A DNA stretch of 64,000 nt from Liolophura sinensis (lineage: Eukaryota; Mollusca; Polyplacophora; Chitonida; Chitonidae). Position numbers and translations under genes: made by a program. How positions within the stretch are numbered: the stretch's first letter is position 1; each line of letters begins with the position of its first letter. The stretch is taken from assembly GCF_032854445.1 (NCBI RefSeq), contig NC_088300.1:53792984-53856983 (forward strand), written 5' to 3'. The notes under the pieces were generated by a model that was given only the letters and a program-made list of their open reading frames with translations, was not told where the DNA came from and did not search any database. Of the stretch, positions 45,852 to 57,800 are shown in pieces.

Positions 45852-48800
45852 CTGTAAACAATATAATCATTAAAAGAATATAATCTTTATAAAATACTTT
45901 TATCCAGCACAGTACAGCATGGCATTGTTGAGGTCAAGCCGCACTGGTGAAGTCAGGCTGTAATAATGAGATCAGATTGTAATGGTGAGAGTAGTATGTA
46001 ATGTAGATGATAACAATGTAATGGTGAAATCACTGTTGCAGTGCTGAGATCACTGTTGCAATGTTCAGATCAAGTTGCAATGTTCAGATCAGGGTTGTTA
46101 TGTTTATCGTGCAATATTGAGGTCAGATTTGTAATGTTAAATTAGAATTGTCATGTTCAAGTCAATGTTGCAATGTTAATGTCAGTGTTGTCATGCTAAG
46201 GTCAAAGATGTCCATATGAGGTCAGGATGATGATCTTACCTGACTGAGTCCCATCCTTGTTTGCCTCTTCCTCAGCCATTTCTTCCTCCTCTTCCTCCTG
46301 TGGTGGCTCAAGCATGGTGAGCCGTGCCTCCTGTAACACAAACAGTACACATATATCATGTACAGATGCTACACTACACAATACATAATCTTACACAAAC
46401 TGTTAACCTGGATAAGCATTATCTCTATTATGGAATGAGACAAACCCTGTGACAAAAAATGTATAAACTGCCTCACACACCTCATAATATGCCAAACTCA
46501 ACACTTTTAAGCTAACTTCAAACAATTTTCTACAAATATTCATGTGCCAAAAGAAGAGGAATTCCACCACAAAAGAAAAAATAAACTGAAATAAAAAAAA
46601 AAAGATCAAATTTAATCCCAACCTTTGTCCTCTCATTCACACAACCAAATACACAGTCAGTTCACACTTCAGCTGAATAATACTCAAATGTCTTAATAAC
46701 TTTCAAGTGGTTTGTTCAAATAAATTGTTTACCTGGGCGGCAATTTCCTTGTCATTCAACTCTCTATGCTTGACAACCAATCTAGACTTAGCCACCTGGT
46801 TACTGGCACCAATCTTTCTTCTTTTGCTAAGTCGAACTCTGAATAAGCAACAAACATGTAATATATGACCTACAGTGCTAAGACATATCAATACAAAACC
46901 ATAACAATTACAATATGACAACGTTGTTAGAGAGAATAAGGCAATAAGCATTGGATATCACTGAAAAACGGGGCCTTTGTGGCAAATGTGGATAGCGTGT
47001 CAGCGCACAATGACCCAGGAGCCAATGCCAGGAGCCTCACGCCAATGCCAGGAGCCTCACACCAATACAGTCGCTTTCAGTCAATCTCATGTTGGCTTAC
47101 TCTCTGGACATACACAGGAAGTTCTTCCAGCAATCTGTAGATGATTGTGGGCTTCCTCCCACCATAATGTTGGCTGATGTTATACAACTGAAATAATTTT
47201 GAGTGAAAAGCAAATCAAATAAAAAAATCAAAAAATATCACAAAAAAAGTTAATGTTAAACTATGTTTTGTGATGATACAAATTTACATACAAGTCTTGA
47301 TTCTTTTTAAATCCTGAAATTGATTTCCTCCTTCACACATAAATGTTACATATTTTCCAGCTTCACATCTTTGTAAAGCTACTTCTTACCTAAATGTCTT
47401 TTAATTATCTGTCGAGTAAATGAACCACCTGACTTACCTTGTTTCCAGTTCATTGTAATAGCACCCATCTTCTCTGAACACCATGAAATATGTCTCCTCG
47501 TACCCTTTGGACAGTTTGTTCTTCACATTCCAGTTGTACTCTCGAGCCAACATGTAGTCATACCTGCCAAGAGAGACTCCATACTAAACAAAACATACAA
47601 TGATCATCCTGATAACATGTACAGAGAGTGAGTAAAATCCTCACATGTTCATAAACACTACATGATCAGGGTCTAAGCTAGGTTCATTTAGAGCCAATTA
47701 CTCTGGAGGACAGGTGTCCTTCCAACTACCCTATTTCTTCTAATTTTGGTGACACCGGGTCCGTTCATTTTAGCCAACATATATGGAAATGTAGCAAGAA
47801 TATTGAGTTTCTTTTTTCTCACATGGTTAGACCATCTAATGAACAGCATACTCATATCATCACTTTTCAAAAAGGCTTGTAAAGAAATGTAACATTCTGC
47901 TTTCAACACTTCTAAAACCTGACCCAAATTTTAGAAGAATTAGGGTACTCAATAAAAACTGTCCTTTGTGGCAAAAACGGACTGAAGTTATTCCTTCTAA
48001 AGTTCCCCTTGGGAAACAAAAACGGGCACCTTTACTGCAACACCTAGATTAGGGTATGATGCGACTAGCTGAAAATGAGTGGAATCAGCATACAGGTACT
48101 AATTCAAGCATAGGTATTTCGTGATGGTGCATACTGAGTTGAGAGCAGATTTCTACAGTTAAAATTTATTCAGTTCCCTGTCCTTCAGTGTATCACCTTT
48201 ACGCATTTGTAATAATTTTACCACAACAAGAGTGAGTGAGTGAGTTAATGCTTGAGGTTTAACGTCGTACTTAACAATTTTTCAGTCATATGACGACGAA
48301 GGAATGTAAGTGCATGTAATGTGCCTCCTGGTTGCAGGACGGATTTTCAAGGCTCTTTTATCTGAGATGTCTTACCGAAGGCAAGTAAGCTGCGTGAGCC
48401 ATTATACTGATACGGGTCAACCAATCGTTGCACTATCCCCTTCATGCTGAACGCCAAGCGAGAAAGTTACAACTTCCTCTTTCCAAGTCTTAGGTGTGAC
48501 TTGACCCAGGATTGACCCTGGATCTACCGTTCCCAAAGCGGACGCTCTATCGAGGCTGGTACTACTATAAGAGCTGACACTACTAGTTCATCAACTCACA
48601 AATTAACGTGTACTCATAAACTGTCACATCATACATGTATCTTAAAAAATTTAATTTGTATTCTGAGAGTGAAGAAGACTAACAAAGGTATAAACAAAGA
48701 AGTTAAGAAAAGAAAAAAAGTTTTGACACCCACTCCTCGTCAGGGGTGTAGTCTAAGCCCTCCGTCTCCTCAGCTTTCCGTTTGTTCATCGTTTCGTCAG

Positions 48801-51800
48801 TTGGCAGGAAGTAAGCCACAAACTGCTCCCCGCTCTCATCCACAGCTCCTCTGATCAAAACACCACACAAAAAAATTAACATTTTCATAATTTATGGGAG
48901 TTGGTTTTGGTATCAAACATTTGATTTGCAATGCATCTCAATAAAGGACAAGAAATAAAGCTACCGTGTCAGGAGAATACCACAAGTGACCATGTAAAGA
49001 GCAGATATTTATACATATTTATGTGCAGAAACAGAAAAAACAATGCAATTCTTCAGACTGTTTCCAATTTGCATTCAGCTTAATACTGAGTGTAATATAC
49101 ATGTAATTGTGATCTGGAAAGACAATAATTGGTCAGAGACAGCAGAATCTACATGTATCCCACCTGATCATGGCTTGTGACATTTCCTCCATCTGAGCAG
49201 GGAGTGATCTCCCCTTGGGGGCTGGGTCTGAGTCGAAGATGACTTGAGCGAATGGATGCTTCCACAACTGTGATCAAATGTACAAAAAATCATTATTTAT
49301 TTTATCCTCTCCAGTATGATTTTACTTCAGAAGTACCTGACACTGTCTTAACAAATAAGACAGTTCCAGAAAATTGTGAACATTTACTATGATGCTATAT
49401 TTCAAGTTTCCCTTGTAAAGAGTCGGAGCAACAGTTTTACGAAATTTTGTGAAGTTTGTGAAAAAGACAATGTTGGGGAGAAAGATGTTTAGATTAGACT
49501 ATAAAAGAGCTCCATCAGACTTGAGAAGGCATGTGACAAATTCAGAGCCCTAGGCAGGGTTTGAACCTTGTGTGTTCTAGCGATTAAAGGCTAATTATCT
49601 TAAATTAGTCATCCTTCAGTCCTTATATAAAATGGGTAGAAATAGGAAACAGAAATACTTTGGAACAGAGCTAACAACAGTGGTTCAGAATGATTTATGA
49701 TGAACAATACCATATAATATCTGTAACTGTCTTGTAAAACAAAATCTTTGGCTGTGTGAATACAAAGGTGTACAAGGGGTAGGTTAATATAGCTCTGAAG
49801 CCAGTTTTATGAAGCGCACTTACTTAAGTAAGCCCTTAACAACAATGACAACCTATGTTACAGAAATATAAAATGCACTTTGCTAATGGATTCTTAACAC
49901 TAAGTATGCTTCATAAAATGGGTCCCTGGAGATGTGAGTTTTTGTAGGTAAACACAGTGGGATGAAGCAGTCAAAATGGCACATGATAAACTTACTGTGA
50001 AGTCAGGGAAACATGGCAACACCTCCAGTGGTGTTACTCCAGGTTTGCTGTGATGTTTCATAATCTGTAAAAGGCAACATTGGGAGTCATATTCTTCTTT
50101 CTTTCTGTTTTCTTTTAATTGATTTTTATGGGATACTTGGTCCCAAAAAAATGGCCAAAAATATTTAAAACCATGAATCTTATATTCATATTTTTCTAAA
50201 ATCTCTGTCTCTCTCAAGCCTATGCTGCCTAAGCTGTGCATTTTTAAAATTTAAGTGTCCAATGTGAAAAATATAACATATTACTGGCTACATGTACCAG
50301 CATTGTAAAAGTGTGAACTGTTTCCCACAAGCAAACTGCAACAGGCTATTTGAGCCAATTTAAAACTGAATGTGTTGTCCTGCAGTAGAGTAAAGTACAT
50401 ATAAACTGACTTGCTTGCACATTCTCTGCAATTTGAAGGCATTTTATTTTAACAGTCCTTTTATTTTTAACAGTAAACTGAATGACATACAAGTACACTG
50501 GTTTAGGCTTCCATTTACAAAAGCCAATCTACCTTTGATCACAATCCCCACCCCAACCCTGTAATGCCTTCCAACCATCGTATACATGTGTCATCAGATA
50601 GAATACTCACAGGTCTGGAGGCATATTCAAATGTCTTCTCTATAGCATTGATCTGACTCTCTCTGTCCTTGTACAGATCCTCATCTTTCATCATCTGTTT
50701 TATCCGAAATCCAACTCTACAAAACACATTACAAAGCACAGTTTTATACCATTTCGCCTGCATATTTATTTTTGCAATACAACAAAAAACCGAAAACACT
50801 TTTGCAGCTTTGGAAACAAAAATCAGACAAAATTTCCATGTACTTGATTTGAGTAATATGTCACAATTGAGAATATTGTACTTGAAGTACAAAGATAAAG
50901 TTTTCATCATGAGGAACAGAGTGAGGACGAGAACACCATCATTTAACAGGTGTCAGAAAAATCTGATAAAACTGCAACCAAACCAGGTGGAGCTGAGACC
51001 ACAACCTGAGTCATGCTCGCTATGACAACTTAGGTTTTCATTATGAGGAACAGAGTGAGGATGAGAACACCATCATTTAACAGGCGTCAGAAAAATCTGA
51101 TAAAACTGCAACCAAACCAGGTGGAGCTGAGACCACAACCTGAGTCATGCTCGCTATGACAACTTAGGTTTTCATTATGAGGAACAGAGTGAGGATGGGA
51201 ACACCATCATTTAACAGGTGTCAGAAAAATCTGATAAAACTGCAACCAAACCAGTTGGAGCTGAGACCACAACCTGAGTCATGCTCGCTATGACAACTTA
51301 GGTTTTCATTATGAGGAACAGAGTGAGGATGGGAACACCATCATTTAACAGGTGTCAGAAAAATCTGATAAAACTGCAACCAAACCAGGTGGAGCTGGGA
51401 CCACAACCTGAGTCATGCTCGCTATGACAACTTAGGTTTTCATTATGAGGAACAGAGTGAGGATGGGAACACCATCATTTAACAGGTGTCAGAAAAATCT
51501 GATAAAACTGCAACCAAACCAGTTGGAGCTGAGACCACAACCTGAGTCATGCTCGCTATGACAACTTAGGTTTTCATTATGAGGAACAGAGTGAGGATGA
51601 GAACACCATCATTTAACAGGCGTCAGAAAAATCTGATAAAACTGCAACCAAACCAGTTGGAGCTGAGACCACAACCTGAGTCATGCTCGCTATGACAACT
51701 TAGGTTTTCATTATGAGGAACAGAGTGAGGACGAGAACACCATCATTTAACAGGTGTCAGAAAAATCTGATAAAACTGCAACCAAACCAGGTGGAGCTGG

Positions 51801-54800
51801 GACCACAACCTGAGTCATGCTCGCTATGACAACTTAGGTTTTCATTATGAGGAACAGAGTGAGGATGGGAACACCATCATTTAACAGGTGTCAGAAAAAT
51901 CTGATAAAACTGCAACCAAACCAGGTGGAGCTGAGGCCACAACCTGAGTCATGCTCGCTATGACAACTTAGGTTTTCATTATGAGGAACAGAGTGAGGAT
52001 GAGAACACCATCTTTTAACAGGTGTCAGAAAAATCTGATAAAACTGCAACCAAACCAGGTGGAGCTGGGACCACAACCTGAGTCATGCTCGCTATGACAA
52101 CTTAGGTTTTCATTATGAGGAACAGAGTGAGGATGAGAACACCATCTTTTAACAGGTGTCAGAAAAATCTGTTAAAACTGCAACCAAAATAGGTGAAGCT
52201 GGGACCACAACCTCAGTCATGCTGAGTATGACAACTTAGCACAAGAGAGCCTAACTCACACAAAAAGTTAAGAATAAAGGTGGTCCCTACACTCTACATG
52301 TATGTTTCTGAAATAATGCTAAAAAAACAAAATACATCCCTGAAAGATCAGAGCTCATTTGGTCACCAAATGATGCAAGCTTAAATGACTTTCACTGAAA
52401 GGTTTTTTTGGAAAATATAGAACTAAATTTACTCAGTGAACTTATTCTATAAGGAATTAACTTAAAATACAGTGTCCATTTTTTTCTTTGAACATACTTG
52501 GCTTCAGCTTTGTCAGCCTTTGGAGTAAATCTGTTGAACTCTGTGGAGATGTACTCTGTTTTCCTCAGCCAGGATACATTTGTCTGGTGATGTCGGGATC
52601 TGCAAGTTCACAACAAAGTGACAAAACAGATTTAGCAACACAATTTCAGCAACAAACAACAGATATAGACTGTAATCAAAATATTATCCAAAGTGATTCC
52701 ATATCCAAATGTTTGACATATCAAAATGTTTTTATCTGTTTGTCCTCTGTAACATTTACTTACATGAATTTACTTATCATTGTGTTTGTTACAATCTAAA
52801 CCACCTGACTGCAGCATGAACATGACACTGGTCACTATGGTTACTTTACCTCTTTGAGTCCCCTGGTGTATTAAGATCCTCTTCCAGCAATTTCTCATCT
52901 TCTCTTTCCAGGTATGCTGAAAACAGGACACATTGTAAGGTTAATCACAAACATAAAATAAAAATTATGCCTATAAGCTCAATAAAAATTGTGACTTCCT
53001 TCACACCGGAAATGACAGCGACAAGTCATAAAACTGTATGTAATTTACTGGACAAAGAATTTTGTGACAAATTTGGAAAGTCTGCAAAGTTTTTCTACAG
53101 CCACCATTTGATTAGCACTTATACTGACACAACTTTAGATATCAGGAAATACTGCTTCAGGTTTACCAGTAATCATGGTAACAAAAGAAATGGTACCAAA
53201 CGATGGGCTGAAGGAGGTTGAATGATGAGTAAGCAAAATAGTTCATCTGTCAGAATTTGCTCACAAGTTGGATTAAATCATTATTCACCTGCTGAGAAGG
53301 GTATAGGGAGATTTAAACCCCATTTGTAAAATTTTAACCCTTTCCCTGCAGCTCACAGTTAAAATTTCACACCCAGGCTTGAAGTCCCCATATACCCTTC
53401 TCAAAATGCAGAAAATTTACAATAATTAAGCAAACTGAATAATGTCTGATGTGAGGAACTCACCATTCGGATCTATCATGTAAGTTGAGGGATTAATGAG
53501 GTCAATATTGACACCCAAGTCATGCTCTGTGAGCAAGTCATATTTGTAACTTCTCTCCAACGATGTCGGGTTGTACTGGATAAATCTGTTGATAAATTAC
53601 AAAATTAGTTTGGTTCAAAAGATATATCTGAATGCTGATTAGGTTGCGTTTAGCATTGCTCAGAGCTGTTGTGTTTGCATATATTTCTGCCTCACAATTC
53701 AAGCCTCATGCAGAACTTACCAGAAATGACAACGTCACAGGCTTTGGACATGGATATAAACAACTTCTAAATGCTCTAATGTCATTGTGAAGTTGTCAAG
53801 CAAATGATGATATAATAAAAGTTTTTCAATAGACATGCAGTAGCTACATGTATACAAGTATACGAAGAAAACTACTTGTTTAATATATCTTCAAGTAATG
53901 TGTAACAGGCATTCAAGTGATGTGCAACGGGCATTCAAGTGATGTGTAACGGGCATTCACCTTTACCACGTTCAAGTGATGTACTACATGTACATTGAAG
54001 ATTGCACTTAAAAACTGGTTGCCTCATTCACTGGGATTTCCCTCAGTAAGGATTACACTCTTTACCACCTGAACTACTAGGGAGTGAGTGAGTGCCTGGG
54101 GTTTAACGTCCTACTTAACAATTTTTCAGCCATATGACGACGTAATCCTTAGATGGCATGTAATGTGCCTCCTTGTTGCAGGATAGATTTCCACCGCTCT
54201 TTTATCTAGTGCTGCTTCATTGAGAGGCCTTACTGAAGGCAAGTAAGCTGCCCCGCCCAAGCCATTACACTGATACAGGTTAACCAGTCGTTGCACTATC
54301 CCCTTCATGCTGAACGCCAAGTGAGGATGTTACAACTTTTTAAGGTCTTAGGTGTGACTCCACATAGGATTGACCCTGGATCTACCGCTCCCAAAACGGG
54401 CGCTCTACAAACTGTGCTATCAGGGCCGGTCTGAACTACTAGGAAATCTGGTCTTTCCTGGTATAAGCACTAGAAAGCTGCAACCTGTTACAACTCACTG
54501 CTCAGGCAAGTATGGAAGCCGGATATGGACATTCATTGTTTTTTTATTAGTTTTAAGGTTATAAAAAAACACAAAAGTGTAAATGCCAAAAACGCAAAAA
54601 CCAATACAAACATGGCAATTTCTACCTTCACACATTTGTGTTTTTGACTTCCCCCTTTTCATGTTATCGACCTGTAGACTCCCCTTTGACTTGTGTTTTC
54701 AAGTTACAAATAACACAAATGTATTTGAATTGCTGAAACTAAGAAAATGTGAGTGATCGCTTTCAGCTTCCATACCCAATAGACACACTCATTCATTTCC

Positions 54801-57800
54801 CAAAACACAATCACATTCACAAAATCAGCCCCATGTATAAGTCTTAGCACCTGTTTTGTCATGACACCATGCACTGATAACACAGAGCAAGTTTTATATT
54901 AAACCACATCAATCTCATACAGACATCTTCAAATAGATACACACCCACATAGAGTATTCACTGTACACTGAGTCAACAATTAATCACATAACTTCCTAAA
55001 ACTTCTTTGGTTTATTAAATTGGAAGGGGGGGGGGGAGAGAGTCTACATGGGGAGGTCAGAGGGGTCCTGCCCCACACCCCCAAGAGCTGCAAAGAAAAA
55101 CAAAACTGTAATGAACCTACATAAAAGAAATAAAGACATAACATCAAAAAATTAGGCTAAACACAAAATTGGCCCTTTTTTCAAATTCAACATCCGTATA
55201 CTTTCCGAGAGTTTTTACAGTGAGCGAGTTTCCTATATTGCACAACTCTGAAGGTGGTATAGCATTAAACTGTAGTGCATGTATTTTTATCAGCATGAGA
55301 TGGCCTATCTATCGGTGTAGCCTATTTCTTGAACATATTCTGGAAAAATCTGAAATCAAAATTCTCTACTTTTATTGTATTTATATAGCCCCGTGTCACC
55401 TAGTTACACAGCACAATTTGTGTGTTGTGATCCTCTATAAGCTTTGACATCTGAAGAAAGCACGGTTTATAGTTGTCGTTTTATGTAGTGGTATACAGCA
55501 TAATCTGGGTGTGAGTTTTATTTTCTGTGCAACATATTAATGGTTTTAAATCACTGATTATTCATTATTCAAATAGATTAAGTGCCTACATGACTGATTC
55601 TTATTTAGCTATAATTGTGTTTGGCTAAATACACAACTTTGGTCACTATTATTGGCCTACATTTTTTCAGTCGATTAGCTTTTTCTTTTCATAAATGACA
55701 TGAAATGAGAAAGTATTCAAAATTATATTAAGAATTTTGAAATTCTTCGATCAGATAAGGCTCTTTTACAAAGCCTTTAACGTAATGAAAAAATTTCACC
55801 AAAGACATACATCTGTGACTGCCATATGAATATGCGACTTCTGAACTCAACGCACAGACTTTTAGTCTTTTTTGTCATTTTTTGTCAGTTTTCACTTCCG
55901 AACTCAACTTTGAATGGCTGAAAACTCGAACATACAACAATCTTGGCTCGTCAAACTTCCGGGGCATACACTGCCCCTGGAGCCTCACCTAATGTGTTTG
56001 GATAGGCTGTCAAACTACTAGCCACCCACAGTTGAGGTAAGATTCCCTGGGTTAAGTTTTGCTGCCTTGGTCACAGTTGAATAAATGTACCATCCCTAAA
56101 ATTCAGCATGGGGAAGAGTGTCAGTGACTTGCCTTAGTCCGAAGACTGTGTTTTTTTTCTGGAATCTGAAACCCACAATCTATGCAAATAACCGCTGTCA
56201 TTCAACTGAAATGTTTCACATCAAGTCCGTTTATTTGATGTTTTCTACACAATATATTGGGAATTATATAAAAGCAGGCAGGGTTATGAATGTATAGGGC
56301 TTGCGGTACGATTGCATGAAAATACAATAATACATGCTCTATATACCCTCTTTATACCCTATATAAATGCCAATATATTACTGCACAAAACAAATTAAAA
56401 GCGAATAAGTTGATTGGTGGTAAAGAAAGACTGCAGGTTATATTCATTAAGGCATGTTTTAATATTTACAAACTGCTTTCAACTGAAAACACTAAAACGG
56501 TCATTTCATATAACCAAATGACTCTTTTCAGACAATGAAAACATTTTTTAAACCCGGTTTTGGTGTCCAAGACAGACAATCACCGAGTCTGGGCCATCTT
56601 TTGTCACCTTTGTGACAAAAAATCATCTAGCTCGAACACCTTAACCTCAGGTACAACTTCAGCAACTGTTACTTGTTAGTCAACAATGTTAGGATGTACA
56701 TCTAAATGTAAACTAATAGATTAATTTATCCATACTGTACATGTACAACACATGTGATGTTAATCTGTCAACTTGTACATGTAAATACTTTTTGAACAGA
56801 CCATCTATGATGAATTACACATAGATATACATGTATGTACACATGTCTTGAAAGATATGTGTATCTACAAGACTGATGCCCAAACGGCCATTCCGGTACT
56901 ACTGTATTTCAGCTGAATTCTAGCATTTTTCTCGTGACACAGTTTGCTTCAATCTGAATGATTCATTCACTTTTACATATAGGGTAACTTAGAATTATTT
57001 GTGAAGTTGAATTAAAGGTTAATTTCTTGTTACAAAAACTTCAGTTATGGCATCAAAATGTCATTTTAAGAGTTTCATCTGCATGTCTGAAAGTGAAATT
57101 CTACATACCAACATATATAGGTGAAATACAAAACATTAATTGGCAATACATAACCAAATTCATTTGAAAAATGAAGACTTCATTTAGACAAAAATTACAG
57201 ATTACACAATAAATAGCCAATGATGGCAGTCACATGACTGTAACTCCACTGCTTCTCATAAGACAATGTGACTCATCTTAAAAGACTTCCTTGACCGGAA
57301 GAAAACCTCCTACATATGAGGCAGATGATTAAACTTCCTGAAAACTCATATTTCTTGGAACGAGAATGAAGAAACTTACCTGTTTGATTCAAATGGGTAT
57401 GTTATGAACTTTGGGTCAAATGGAATGTCTGGTAGGGTATTGTTGTATTTTACTCTGCATACTAGATCAGATCTGAAATGCAGAAATGAAAAAAAAAAAA
57501 AAATGAAGACATGAACTTTTCCCCCCTACGGACATAATAGGACTGTCACTGTGTCATAGTTGCCTTAGGTTTAAACTACAGTATGTACCACACCAAGGTT
57601 GTAAAATTGGTCTTAAGTTGCTCTGACATTAAATCTGGCAAAATTTTGTTAGGCCAAGGGTGGCCACAACCTAACGTCAGAGTGCACTTTATTTAAAAAC
57701 CTGAGGTAGTTCATACAGCCATTTGCTATATGCATCACCAACTGAAATCTCCGGCCCATAAAGCCCAGGAAATAACAGATCGATATTGTGACTGCAATTC

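Larger units (their letters stand above)
53586..57379. other. PAF1 intron 2: residual content
   Basis: Largest PAF1 intron. It carries the 25-bp repeat, a beta SINE, the 260-bp foldback element and a G11 run followed by GAGAGAG near 55,028. From about 55.1 to 57.3 kb nothing recognisable was seen. Confidence 0.6.

Noticed and set aside
49540-49620. tRNA-like B box (GGTTCAAACCC on the - strand) in a PAF1 intron
   Set aside because: No clear A box at the right distance and no second copy. Too weak to list as a SINE.
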